Assembly (NCBI GenBank): GCA_947623455.1 | Contig: OX392536.1 | Coordinates: 39,065,465-39,129,464, forward strand | DNA length: 64,000 nucleotides | From: Mimachlamys varia | Lineage: Eukaryota; Mollusca; Bivalvia; Pectinida; Pectinidae | Direction of reading: 5' to 3' | Shown here: positions 14,301-25,319 of the stretch, one piece after another | Layout of the letters: the number at the start of each line of letters is the position of its first letter | Position numbering within the stretch: position 1 is the stretch's first letter | Program-made: the position numbers and the translations under genes | The notes under the pieces: model-generated | Told to the model about the DNA's origin: nothing | Database searches by the model: none | What the model saw: only the letters and a program-made list of their open reading frames with translations

Positions 14301-15877
14301 ATTCCGTCACTGAGAGTAACAACGGTTGTTCCTTCAGGTTGTATTCCGTCACCGAGAGTAACAACGGTTGTTCTTTCAGGTTGTATTCCGTTACCGGGAG
14401 TAACAACAGTTGTTCTTTCAGGTCGTATTCCGTCACCGAGAGTAACAACAGTTGTTCCTTCAGGTTGTATTCCGTCACCGAGAGTAACAACGGTTGTTCC
14501 TCCAGGTTGTATTCCGTCACCGAGAATAACAACGGTTGTTCCTTCAGGTTGTATTCCGTCACCGAGAGTAACAACGGTTGTTCTTTCAGGTTGTATTCCG
14601 TCACCGAGAGTAACAACATTTGTTCTTTCAGGTCGTATTCCGTCACCGAGAGTAACAACAGTTGTTCCTTCAGGTTGTATTCCATCACCGAGAGTAACAA
14701 CGGTTGTTCTTTCAGGTCGTATTCCGTCACCGAGAGTAACAACGATTGTTCCTTCAGGTCGTATTCCGTCACCGAGAGTAACAACAGTTGTTCTTTCAGG
14801 TTGTATTCCGTCACCGAGAGTAACAACATTTGTTCTTTCAGGTCGTATTCCGTCACCGAGAGTAACAACAGTTGTTCCTTCAGGTTGTATTCCATCACCG
14901 AGAGTAACAACAGTTGTTCTGTCAGGTCGTATTCCGTCACCGAGAGTAACAACAGTTGTTCCTCCAGGTTGTATTCCGTCGTCACCGAGAGTAACAACAG
15001 TTGTTCCTTCAGGTTGTATTCCGTCACCGAGAGTAACAACGGTTGTTCCTTCAGGTCGTATTCCGTCACCGAGAGTAACAACAGTTGTTCCTTCAGGTTG
15101 TATTCCGTCACCGAGAGTAACAACGGTTGTTCCTTCCGGTTGTATTCCGTCACCGAGAGTCACAACGGTTGTTCTTTCAGATCGTATTCCGTCACCGAGA
15201 GTAAGAACGATTGTTCCTTCAGGTTGTATTCCGTCACCGAGAGTAACAACGGTTGTTCCTTCAGGTTGTATTCCGTCACCGAGAGTAACAACAGTTGTTC
15301 TTTCAGGTCGTATTCCGTCACCGAGAGTAACAACGGTTGTTCCTTCAGGTTGTATTTCGTCACCGAGAGTAACAACGGTTGTTCCTTCAGGTTGTATTCT
15401 GTCACCGAGAGTAACAACAGTTGTTCCTTCAGGTTGTATTCCGTCATCGAGAGTAACAACGGTTGTTCCTTCAGGTTGTATTCCGTCACCGAAAGTAACA
15501 ACAGTTGTTCTTTCAGGTTGTATTCCGTCACCGAGAGTAACAACAGTTGTTCTTTCAGGTTGTATTCCGTCACCGGGAGTAACAACAGTTGTTCTTTCAG
15601 GTTGTATTCCGTCACCGAGAGTAACAACAGTTGTTCTGTCAGGTCGTATTCCGTCACCGAGAGTAACAACAGTTGTTCCTCCAGGTTGTATTCCGTCACC
15701 GAGAGTAACAACAGTTGTTCCTTCAGGTTGTATTCCATCACCGAGAGTAACAACGGTTGTTCCGTCAGGTTGTATTCCGTCACCGAGAGTAACAACAGTT
15801 GTTCCTTCAGGTTGTATTCCGTCACCGAGAGTAACAACGGTTGTTCCTTCAGGTTGTATTCCGTCACCGAGAGTCAC
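11387..15877. repeat. Higher-order repeat, about 2,733 bp, inside the 42-bp array
   Basis: A second large duplication has an offset of about 2,733 bp (65 monomers plus 3 bp). The variant series around 11,387-13,144 recurs at about 14,036-15,877, and the TTGAGGTCATAT monomer recurs at 13,409 and 16,143. Shorter offsets of 676, 1,057 and 298 bp occur between the GGTT-duplication monomers at 1583, 2259 and 3316, and at 10,702 and 11,000. Each is a whole number of 42-bp units plus the 4-bp and 3-bp insertions. Confidence 0.75.
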
Positions 15878-17089
15878 AACGGTTGTTCTTTCAGATCGTA
15901 TTCCGTCACCGAGAGTAACAACGATTGTTCCTTCAGGTTGTATTCCGTCACCGAGAGTAACAACGGTTGTTCCTTCAGGTTGTATTCCGTCACCGAGAGT
16001 AACAACAGTTGTTCTTTCAGGTCGTATTCCGTCACCGAGAGTAACAACAGTTGTTCTTTCAGGTTGTATTCCGTCACCGAGAGTAACAACGGTTGTTCCT
16101 TCAGGTCGTATTCCGTCACCGAGAGTAACAACAGTTGTTCTTTGAGGTCATATGCCGTCACCGACAGTAACAACAGTTGTTCCTTCAGGTCATATTCCGT
16201 CACCGAGAGTAACAACAGTTGTTCTTTCAGGTCGTATTCCGTCACTGAGAGTAACAACAGTTGTTCTTTCAGGTTGTATTCCGTCACCGAGAATAACAAC
16301 GGTTGTTCCTTCAGGTTGTATTCCGTCACCGAGAGTAACAACAGTTGTTCCTTCAGGTCGTATTCCGTCACCGAGAGTAACAACAGTTGTTCTTTCAGGT
16401 TGTATTCCGTCACCGAGAGTAACAACGGTTGTTCCTTCAGGTTGTATTCCGTCACCGAGAGTAACAACGATTGTTCCTTCAGGTCGTATTCCGTCACCGA
16501 GAGTAACAACAGTTGTTCTTTCAGGTTGTATTCCGTCACCGAGAGTAACAACAGTTGTTCCTTCAGGTTGTATTCCGTCACCGAGAGTAACAACAGTTGT
16601 TCCTTCATGTTGTATTCCGTCACCGATAGTAACAACAGTTGTTCTTTCAGGTCGTATTCCGTCACCGAGAGTAACAACAGTTGTTCCTCCAGGTTGTATT
16701 CCGTCACCGAGAGTAACAACAGTTGTTCCTCCAGTTTGTATTATGTCATCGTGAGTAACAACGGCTGTTTCTTCATGTTGTATTCCGTCATCGGGAGTAA
16801 CAACGGTTGTTTTCCATCAATTGAGATAGATATATAGCGGTTGTTCTTAAGGTTATTTTCCGCCATTCGGAGAGATTTCGGTATCGGTTCCTTCCTTTAT
16901 TCCGTCAACTAAAGGAACAACATGGTTCTATTTGTTGTAGACCATCTCCGTGTTTATGATCGGTTAATTAAACGCCTTTGTGGTGTGAAGCATTTAACAT
17001 GCACATTCCTGTACATTGTATTTGAACCCAAAGTAATTGCTTGTTAATGAAGTAAGACAACATTAACAAAAACAAACTAATTCGTATAG

Positions 17090-17625
17090 TTAATATCCCC
17101 CGCTTCTCCTCCTTTCTTAAGGCGGTAATCATATTGCAGGGGGAAATCTTTTGTAATTTTCATGCTGTTGACACAGGAGGCATTGATTGAAAATTAAACA
17201 AAATCTAAAGCCTATATATACGCAGAAATTGGATAATATGTGTTGCCTTGATCGCACAGAAACGTTAATCAAGGGGCCATAACTCCGCCAAATAAAGTCC
17301 GTCAAATGTGGCAATTGAATTTTTTTCGAGTACTTAATGCATATAACCTTGTCAGCAAGTTTCAAGGACATCTGATAATATTTGTTGCCGTTATTGCACG
17401 GAAACGAAAGAAAATGACTTTTTCGTTTATCAAAGGGCCATAACTCCGCCAAATAACGTTCGCCAAATGTAGCGATCGAACTTGGCCGAGATCTTTAGGC
17501 ATTTTACCTTGTAACCAAGTTTCAAGAAAATCGAATAATATTTGTTGCCGTTATTGCACGGAAACGATGTGTGGCAGACAGACAAACCCAAATTAATACC
17601 CCCCGTTTCGGTGAAAGCTGGAGAT
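17090..17625. mobile_element. Dispersed repeat with internal tandem units of about 165 bp
   Basis: Three partial units share the blocks GGGGCCATAACTCCGCCAAA (about 17,274 and 17,439) and AATATTTGTTGCCGTTATTG (about 17,377 and 17,537), plus a diverged copy near 17,233. The ends carry C-rich motifs, TAATATCCCCCGC on the left and TAATACCCCCCG on the right. There is no coding capacity. The style (CATAACTCCG, then CAAGTTTCAAG, then a purine-rich end) resembles non-autonomous repeats that I associate with bivalve genomes. The family name is not known to me, and the boundaries are estimated from where similarity stops. Confidence 0.6.
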
Positions 17626-18099
17626 AAAATATAACAACAATAACAATTGTATAAAGGAAAAGTTTATTTTACCTGCATCATAATCGGAAAAGTTTATTGT
17701 AAAAATTAACTTTGAAATCGGTATCAAAAGGTGTTATCTTACTTTCTTGAAAAACAAATATTACTTAGTACGTGTTTTGGAATTGCAGCATATTTCATAT
17801 CCCAACTGATTCGTTAATACCTAAAACTCACATTTAATATTGAAAATAAATTCACACGACTGAGCTTGAATTGTTTACATAATGAGGTAGATATACAAAT
17901 CTGATAGCGGCCTTTTATAGATAATATGAGTGTAATAAGAAGGTCATCATATCATACTTAAAAGGCAAACATCGTCATCGTTGTAATTTTACGATTCATC
18001 CATTATGAGACCATGATAGTTCTCTTTGTGAAATGTACTGAATCTTAACTTCATTCTCCTGTATCGACGTCCAGATACGGGATAAGCGGGGTTAGCTTA
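17626..18099. other. AT-rich spacer with no recognised feature
   Basis: No convincing open frame, repeat unit or RNA gene is visible. The composition is AT-rich with scattered A/T runs, typical of intergenic or intronic DNA here. Confidence 0.6.
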
Positions 18100-18117
18100 A
18101 AGGCCCCGGTTTCATCA

Positions 18118-18197
18118 ACGTTCCTTAACTGAAAAATCCCCAAAGGATAGCATTACAGAAGTTAAAGGGGTATTTTAAGTTAAGGAATTTTCCTTAA
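18118..18197. repeat. Small inverted repeat (foldback element core)
   Basis: The left arm, GTTCCTTAACTGAAAAATCCC, pairs with a right arm ending TTAAGTTAAGGAAT across about 40 bp. It lies next to GGCCCCGGTTTCATCAACG, a motif typical of the end of a non-autonomous element, but a clear partner end was not found. Probably a degraded MITE. Confidence 0.4.
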
Positions 18198-18565
18198 AAT
18201 CTGTGATGCCTTCATATGGAGATTTTTAAGTTGAGATTAAGTTTAAGTTGACAGATTCTAAAAGGAATTGGAGGAAAATCATCAACGATGAACCATTTAA
18301 AGATAGTTGAAATATTGACCTTTGCAAGACAGTATTAATATAATTCTACCTTTCGGATATACTACATTTTGAGAACCTGGCCTGTCTCGAGTATTTCCCG
18401 ATCAGGACATGTTTTTTTTTTTTACAAATAGGAACCTGAATCAGTGCTTTACATCTGAGATGATGTCGTTCCATTGAGACATCTGAGCGATTAATGTTTC
18501 GTTAAATGGTTTATTTAAAACTACACATGCTAGAGTTTAATGTCATCAATTCAAATTTAGTAATT

Positions 18566-18865
18566 TTATCGTCCCTGGTATCCCCTAGCTACCAGTGACC
18601 GACATATGACGGGGGCGTTATGGATTAGGTCACGTGATTTCCGGCAACACACGCGGTATCTCTGATGGCCGAAGCACACTCGACCTTTATAGTTCAGCAA
18701 GTGCAGTTTCCTCCTAGCAGCTCGTGAGCTGATTCTAAACGTACGGGCGTACTTGGCAACAATGGCAACCACCTGAGATGATATTTTCCTCCGTTTGGCT
18801 TTTTGTACAAGTCTTCTGTACATAGGTTTCCTGGTCGTGTTACTGGGACGTGCCTTTTTCTGCAA
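18566..18865 (-). pseudogene. Tc1/mariner-like transposase N-terminal fragment (degenerate)
   Basis: An open stretch of about 99 codons holds a basic, helix-turn-helix-like segment. Residues roughly 25-60 read as KISSQVVAIVAKYARTF, then ISSRAARRKLHLLNYKGRV. The second part matches the usual Tc1-family pattern of a serine-rich turn, a basic recognition helix and a short G-R-V linker. After that the translation no longer resembles the conserved linker or the DDE catalytic core, and no D, D or E catalytic motif follows within the window. I infer a truncated, decayed transposon remnant. An alternative is chance similarity in a basic open frame. No terminal inverted repeats were identified around it. 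Confidence 0.4.
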
Positions 18866-18869
18866 AATT

Positions 18870-19560
18870 AGACGTACAGTACAGACAATGAATAATGATT
18901 GACGTATATGTCAATGTTAATTTGTTGATTTTTTTAAAATATATTCATCAACCTTTATTATGAAAAAATTGTGCTCTTTCTAAAAATTGTTTTTTTTTGC
19001 AAATGAGCTATTGTTTTTATAAGACAAAACATACATTTTTTTCGATTTAATCAAAAATCTTTGAGAATTATTAATACGAATGAAACTATTTTTAATGCAT
19101 TATTTTCTTAGAAATCCAAGTAAACAAATTAAAAAATAACACCAATAAATAAAAAAGAAGAAAACAAAACAACATTAAGCATTGTTATTCGGACCAATGA
19201 TATTCATTTTCCGTCATATTCTTCTAGGTCTTTAAATGATATGATAAACAAATTTATCTTGATACCTGCTTACGAATTTAAGAAGTGTCATAAGATGATG
19301 GAGGTTGTCTGCACACTCAAATAGGACGGCTATGAATGTATTTCTAGAGTGTGACGTAAACCGTGGCCCAGAGGGCCTGTTTCACCCATCTGGATATCTT
19401 TCAGAGATAGCGCAAAGGCAAATATTTGCAACATATCTGTATCAATGCCTAGCAATTGTAATTGCATGCTGGAAATCTCATAATGTTAAGCAATGGATGG
19501 ATTGGTCGAGTAGTTAACACTCACTGGGACCTGAGAATTTGTGACAGCGGACAGGGGACC
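18870..19560. other. AT-rich spacer
   Basis: A strongly AT-rich stretch with long A/T runs around 18,920-19,170. A tRNA D-arm-like string, GGTCGAGTAGTTAACACTC, occurs at about 19,504-19,522, just before the foldback element at 19,569, and may be a broken SINE head. No gene is supported. Confidence 0.45.
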
Positions 19561-19568
19561 CAAAATAT

Positions 19569-19718
19569 GGTGTTTAGAGTAGTTTTACACTTGTGTAGGG
19601 TTTAGATCGACTTTCGATAAAAATGCCCCCTCAGGAGCCTTTATGACCATTGAGAGGGCATTTTTTATACCGAAAAAACCTAAACCCCCAAAAAGTGTAA
19701 AACTAATCTAAACACCCT
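19569..19718. mobile_element. 150-bp foldback MITE
   Basis: Imperfect inverted arms of about 65 bp. The left arm begins GGTGTTTAGAGTAGTTTTAC and the right arm ends GTAAAACTAATCTAAACACC. Inside, ATAAAAATGCCCCCTC pairs with GAGAGGGCATTTTTTAT around a loop of about 20 bp. It has no coding capacity. It lies between two tRNA-like SINE fragments (about 19,504 and 19,735), which suggests insertion into or beside a SINE. Confidence 0.75.
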
Positions 19719-19734
19719 ATCTTAGGTCCAAAAC

Positions 19735-19802
19735 TAGCTGTGTTAACACTCGGGCCTTCCAAGTATAGGCGGACGGGGTTCGATCCCCGAAAGTCGTCGT
19801 AC
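19735..19802 (+). repeat. tRNA-like SINE head with B box
   Basis: GGTTCGATCCC at 19,777-19,787 is a perfect RNA polymerase III B box inside a complete T-arm (GGGGTTCGATCCCC). Upstream, GTTAACACTCGGGCC resembles the D-arm side of a tRNA, and GCCT/AGGC can form a short anticodon-like stem. The acceptor stem does not close, so I call a tRNA-derived SINE fragment rather than a functional tRNA. Confidence 0.5.
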
Positions 19803-20393
19803 ACTGTATGCATGTATATTTACAGAAAATGTTTTTTATTAACCCAACAAACCAGGTGGAATATAAATATTCTATGGTGGGTGTTGCGATATAATTCAAG
19901 TGAGGCGTCACTATAAAGGATATCGTTGGAAGCACGATCCACATTTCCAGCACACATGCAGGCATACATACACACACAGGGAGGTAATAGGCAGGTTAGC
20001 GTCTGATAAGGCAGTACCTGCAAAAGTGCAAACTCCCCAGAATTGTATATGTTATTTGTATTGATTGTAAGAAAATTGTATGTCTATGTAGTATGTACTG
20101 TCAGGTACTTTAGAGTAGATTAAAAAGGGCGCGGTACCAAATGTTATATGTCTCCAATGTTTCCAAGTTTTGACTCAGAAACTGAGTCGGTGCGGCTGTG
20201 GCCAGACGCAAGGACCAGGTCAAATGTCGTAAATGTATTTTCTCTTGACATCCAGCAATTGGAATTAATTTTTTGGGAGGAATCTCATCTGTTTCAAAGT
20301 CGACGCAGGGGTGTGTCCGTCCCGAGGGTTATTTCTTATATCAAGACTGCATCCGTATTTTTATTGCACACAGGTTCTATACATGGTTAAAGG
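19803..20393. other. Spacer with no supported gene
   Basis: One open stretch of 80 codons on the plus strand (20,148-20,390) has no domain or splice context that I recognise. It ends where the inverted-repeat element begins, so it is probably fortuitous. Confidence 0.4.
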
Positions 20394-21123
20394 CATCTTC
20401 GCTAGCCAAGGGTTACGATCCGCACACTCATCTTCACCCTTGGCATATTTAGACCACATTTCGTAAATCCCGCGACGAGAATTTTCATTGGATGCAGCTA
20501 GGTCTGGCTGCGTCCAATCAGAGCGCACCTTACATTTGATCACGCGCTGTTCTTATGGGACAGAAAAAATTGTAAACAAACATGGCACGTGCAGTGTCGA
20601 CTGTGTCATGGATCTTTACCAGTAAAACAGAGAAGAACAATCTTCACCGACACATTACGGTAAGGACTCAGTGCGTGGATCGCCGTTTCCTGATACTGTC
20701 TAATTTGATCAAGCTTGAATTTTTCACAGATCAACCGAATGAGATGTTTTTCCATGTTTACATTCATTGCTGAAGCTGTTTTGTTATACGCATTTTGATT
20801 GGTCGGTGATTACGTGATTCAAAAGGACACAACGCACACCGACCGCTAGGTGGCAGACCCGGGAGCTTTCAATTTTGCCATGATATATTCCAGGGGTGTA
20901 GATTACATAGGTGATCGTAACCCCTGGATATCGAGGATGGGTTAAAGGGTGGGGATCTCAATTTTTTCCCGGTTGTGGCCCAGGGGTTAAGTCTCGGAGA
21001 TGTAGCGAGAACAAACTTCAAATGGGGCTCATCCTGTCTCAAGGGACGGGGCATCCTCGATATCCAGGGGTTACGATCACCTAAGATGAGTGTGCGGATC
21101 GTTACCCTTGGCTAGCGAAGATG
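20394..21123. mobile_element. 730-bp terminal-inverted-repeat element with nested inverted repeat
   Basis: The outer arms are about 40 bp with one mismatch. The left arm (20,394-20,433) starts CATCTTCGCTAGCCAAGGG and the right arm (21,083-21,123) ends CCCTTGGCTAGCGAAGATG. Immediately inside the right arm is a second inverted pair: GGTGATCGTAACCCCTGG at about 20,911 and its complement near 21,062, each with ATATCGAGGATG. There is no transposase frame, so it is non-autonomous. A shortened relative occurs at 51,932-52,013. Confidence 0.75.
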
Positions 21124-23680
21124 GGGACGGGGAGGCGGCGGTCACACCCACCGTTTATAAATTTAAAAATATCAAATTGAGTGTCTTTTATACAAGTGAA
21201 ATCCAGGCCTAATTAAGCAAAAATTCACGAAGCCGTTTGGGACTACAAATGAAAGAACGGACGGTGGACGGACGCAGCGCCACGGCATAGTGACACACAT
21301 ACGAGTTGTCTCTCTTGCCTCGTTATAGGAACAAACATTTTCAATAATATAGGTTAAAGGCCACCAATAATATGAAATAAAAATAAATCGATTCATCGGA
21401 CAAAGATCTTTATTTCTCGAAGCCATATATACGCGCCTGATTGTGTGGGTAGATAATTGTCGCTTTTGAGATTTGAAGACGAGTGTTGAGTATTGTAAAC
21501 ATCTACAGCATTACCCGAGGAATCGACATGTTGTCTGGTGCTTTTTAAAGTGTCGTTTGCTTTCAAAAGAACTTTTATGTATTTTCGATTTTGTTTAAAC
21601 AATTTATCATTAAATTGTGTTGCGTAAGCCGTATTATATAAATAGTGATATTAAGCGCAGTGATCCAGTTCTTTATAAGTATGTATGTTTTACTTACTTT
21701 TTATTGTACCCTCAAGTACCATGTAACTAAAAATAGGCGAATAATGATTGAATTGAATTGTATTGCACAGCGATGGTTTAACAACATCAGACACCATGCA
21801 CTCTTACAAAAACGCACAATACATTGTAGTTTGCCAAAGTTTGTAAAGAAACGTGGACTTAGAGGATCTTTGGTTATTTAATGTATTTTTAAAATAACCT
21901 TCAAACTATTTGGCTTTTTATTCTGTTACGTTTTTGTATAAACGGTACAGACTACAGCCTATATATCTACTAGTGTATGAACAAGTGTTACCTGGAACTA
22001 TGATACAGGTGACAGACGTCTATCCCATATAGCGGATTGCTAAGGAAGTAGTAAATGAAAATATCGCACTTTTGAGTTGCTCCTCCAGCCCCGAAATAAA
22101 GGGATTGAGCTCGTTTTTTTTATCAGTTTCAATATGTGGATATTCAGCTTCAGCTTTAGTTCATGAGATTGTTAAACCGAGGTAGGGTTGTTACAGGGTA
22201 TGTCAATCTAGATGTAGAATCGGTGACATTTTTCTTTGATGTTAATATGGTACAAATGTAGCGTTGCTTGGTGTACCCATTTTCAGCCCATCCTCCATGT
22301 TGTTTAGGTCGTCTTGTAGCAGTTAATTTGTCAACGTATTTGTTGAAGTGTCTGTGGAGTTCTACATTCTGGTAGGTCATTGTTTAACGTGTCACGGGGA
22401 TACTAGTGTCTAGAGTTATGTGGCACCCTGTTAAATTGCTGTGTAATAATTGGTGTTAAATACTTGTTATATACTGTTATACGATTTTATTGACCGTTAT
22501 TATCATGTACTCGTTGTGTCATGTTAAGATGGGAATATCCCACATTGTGGTTGGTGTGCTCGTCACCCGTTGTGTTACGACGTCTCTGTTGGGAGTATCT
22601 CATGTCGTGATTTGTACTGTACTCATGTAATGTCCCATGTCTTTCAGGTATACGTATAGTTCAGGAATGCCCGGAGAGTGACTGCACGTGACGCGAGTAA
22701 GAATAAACTGGTTTGACCACTGACGGACAGTCCTTGACATGCGCAATGCATTTTTCTTTCTTTTCTTTAATCTTTTTTTACCGCCAGGTAATACAGGTTT
22801 TAGCCTTTGAAGAGGCAAGACGTTCGTTGCCTCTGCTACTCTGTATTTTCTCAAACTGAAAGTTCTGATACGTCCCGGGCACCACATGACAAGTAGTTAT
22901 ACGGATTAAGAATTATATTTATAGTAAGGGTTTTATTTTTTGTATTAGTTGGTAAACGATAATTTCTTCTTTAGAGACATAGTTTATATACGTCTCTTTA
23001 TCTACTTAAATAGTGAACAATGAGATATCAACAGGAATAAATACCCATTAGACAACCTATGGTGTTCAGTTCATTACTGCCTGTGCCAAGGCCCTGATAA
23101 TCCAACTTTGTTACAGTTATGTCCCTTACTCAGACATTACACTGAACTGTTGTAGAATATCGCCTTTTTCATCAATCCTTACTTTCCCCTTTCCCCCAAA
23201 TAATACAACAATTGCGTTTGAAAAATTAAACGTTAATTTTATTGGCAACAACATTTTAAAAATATATTGAATTTAAGAAAAATATGTATAAATATATATT
23301 TAAAGTCTAGTAAATAATATCGAGGGTACGGTCCACTATATGTACTGGATCGAACAAATGTTAGTTGATGCGTATTTCTAGAATAGTTTATAATCGGTAA
23401 AGCAATAGCGATCATATACATACAGTTGGGTTCCCAGTTTTTGTGACATTAAGATATGCGAATAATAATCTGAAGATTTTAAAATGGATTTAAAAATAAA
23501 CTGACATTTTAAGCATAGAAACTAGCAAAATTTTCGAGGTACCCCGAAATATATATGCGATCAATAATATACCAAACATCGCAAACTTCAAATCAAAGGC
23601 ATTTAAGTCTATTACTTGTGTGAATTCCGGTGAGCAATGGTGAAATAGTCTTATTATGAATCTAGTATCTGACAATTTCC
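21124..23680. other. 2.5-kb spacer, no gene supported
   Basis: Several short open frames exist on both strands, for example minus 22,156-22,380 and minus 22,600-22,887, but none has a recognisable domain, a coherent splice context or a neighbouring exon. No tandem array is visible. I treat this as intergenic or intronic DNA. Confidence 0.5.
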
Positions 23681-23689
23681 GAAATACGT

Positions 23690-23825
23690 GTCACGTGATA
23701 GTCCAGACGGGAATTATGTAACATGACCGAGAGTGCAATTACAATGGGTGTCACATGACAATTCGCGCAACAGTGTCAGTATCACGTGACATTTTGAATG
23801 TCGACCAGGATGTCACGTGACAACA
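23690..23825. promoter_or_regulatory. Cluster of TCACGTGA-type E-box sites
   Basis: Within about 135 bp there are GTCACGTGAT (about 23,690), GTCACATGAC (about 23,750), ATCACGTGAC (about 23,782) and GTCACGTGAC (about 23,812). This decamer is the preferred site of bHLH-Zip factors of the MiT/TFE and USF class. No gene start is identified next to it, so function is inference. It could instead be a degenerate repeat that happens to contain the motif. Confidence 0.4.
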
Positions 23826-24282
23826 CGTTATTGCAGTTGATTCGGAATTAAATACTAAGTAGTTATCAAAGATGGACGAAACATGTGTAGTTGTGAAAAG
23901 ATTTGAAACTATTATTCAAAATAATAATCAGATCTAGACAAACATTTTTTCTATGTGGAAATCAAGATGATTTAGAAATGTTATGAATTGCGTCAAATGA
24001 TTACGTGATTTTTTTCTATACAATATTGATATCACTCATTAACTACAGCATGATATAATATACATACTGGTTTTTGGCAAAGAAATTCAACATGAAATTG
24101 GAATGTATCTATTCGTTCATGTACATATTGTCGAAAACACTCGCTCACAGCTATGTACAGCTGGATACCATATCTATGGGGGTATGGTGACGTCGACAGT
24201 GGTGGAATGGCATCCCTAGATAGTTATATATATATATACGTAAAGACATAGTCTGTAGGATACGTATATACTTTACTTTTGT

Positions 24283-24580
24283 AACGGTGTATTGTATCGT
24301 ATCGTGATACTTATCTTATGTGTCGCATCGAAATGTATCGCGATACACTAACAGTACTTTTAAATTAAACTATCAATCATGATTCTCAAACTCTAAGGAA
24401 TGTACTTATATCTATATAGAATCGTTTGGTTACTATATCACAACTGGAAATCATACAAAAATAAAATAAGCTGGTATTTATAGGTAAATTAAGTAACAGA
24501 TTCGATAAAATCCTGCACTCAATCAGGAAATATTTGTATCGTGATACGTATCGTATCGTAAGCATTGTACCGCGAGAAAC
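24283..24580. repeat. Imperfect inverted repeat with TATCG-rich ends
   Basis: The left side, TATTGTATCGTATCGTGATAC (about 24,290), is mirrored on the right by GTATCGTGATACGTATCG followed by TATCGTAAGCATTGTACC (about 24,537-24,575). The intervening DNA is AT-rich and non-coding. Probably a decayed non-autonomous DNA transposon. Confidence 0.45.
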
Positions 24581-25319
24581 AGGTATACTAACATCGGAAT
24601 GGCAAGATATGCGTTCTAATCAGTCTACAAGCTGTGCAATATCCAGCGAACATAATATTATTAAAACACTGTGCTGACATCTCATAACTTGGTGTAACGT
24701 TCTGAGAGCAAAACACGAAATGATTATTGAACTTTGGATTTAGGTAAATACTTTCCCTCTTCACTTTTAAGAGAAGTTACTATTCTACGGCCTTTGAAAA
24801 GATGAATACAAGTACAGCCCCCCCCCCCCCTCACAACGACAATATTCAAAGTCAATACCAATGGTTATGTACTATTTATATTCCTCTGACGTTGGTGTAA
24901 TAGTCTGCCTGCTCGTTAAGGACGTACACGCAACGAGGTAGAAAATGCACAAGTTTTTAGATGCCAATTCAGTCTACAAATATCGCCGTCACAGATGTAA
25001 TGACGACAGGAAAACATAACCAAGCCATGCACAAGCTGTCTATTTACCCGCCCATCACACATACCAACGTTCTTACGCCCCGTCATCATATCAACATCAG
25101 CGCAGATACATCAAATCTTACAGAAAGGATCCGTGTGTATTTAAACGTTATTGACTTCTACTTCTTTAGAAACAGCTGGCCTGGTTATTGTAATGGACCA
25201 GGACATTGGGTACTTATAACTACAAATCTGTAACATCCGCGCTTAACACTTAAGGCTATATGCTACCTTATACAAACCTGTCATTTAAACAAGAGTTGTC
25301 TCCCTTTCGAAATAATACC
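24581..25319. other. Spacer with poly-C tract
   Basis: A run of about 12 C residues lies at 24,818-24,830. A 90-codon plus-strand open stretch at 24,961-25,233 has no recognisable domain. Nothing else is supported. Confidence 0.4.

Larger units (their letters stand above)
1..16930. repeat. 42-bp minisatellite megaarray (about 400 copies)
   Basis: A head-to-tail array of a 42-bp unit built from ATTCCGTCACCGAGAGTAAC, then AAC(A/G)GTTGTT, then CCTTCAGG(T/C)(T/C)GT. It starts before the window and decays into diverged units between about 16,700 and 16,930. Common variable sites are A/G in the centre of the AACAAC/GTTGTT palindrome, CC/CT before TTCAGG, and GTTGT/GTCGT. Rare diagnostic monomers recur: a 4-bp GGTT duplication (about 1583, 2259, 3316, 5568, 10702, 11000), a 3-bp GTC duplication (about 975, 2625, 3682, 8832, 12328, 14976), a TTGAATTCC variant (about 1898, 5879, 7816, 9751, 11312, 13962) and a TTGAGGTCATAT variant (about 4846, 7263, 9198, 10248, 13409, 16143). 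Because 42 is divisible by 3 and the unit lacks stops in four frames, very long open frames arise on both strands. I see no splice, start or composition evidence for translation. Confidence 0.98.

Noticed and set aside
11144..16837. A 1,897-codon open frame over the 42-bp array, and similar frames on both strands
   Set aside because: It is an automatic result of a 42-bp stop-poor unit. Four frames are equally open, there is no promoter or splice context, and the start is just a rare ATG variant.
1..16930. CRISPR array
   Set aside because: There are no unique spacers between repeats. The units are contiguous and the genome is eukaryotic.
19735..19802. Functional tRNA gene
   Set aside because: The T-arm is perfect, but the acceptor and anticodon stems do not close.
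21172..23675. Several 60-95-codon frames
   Set aside because: Random-length frames in AT-rich DNA without domains, partners or splice support.
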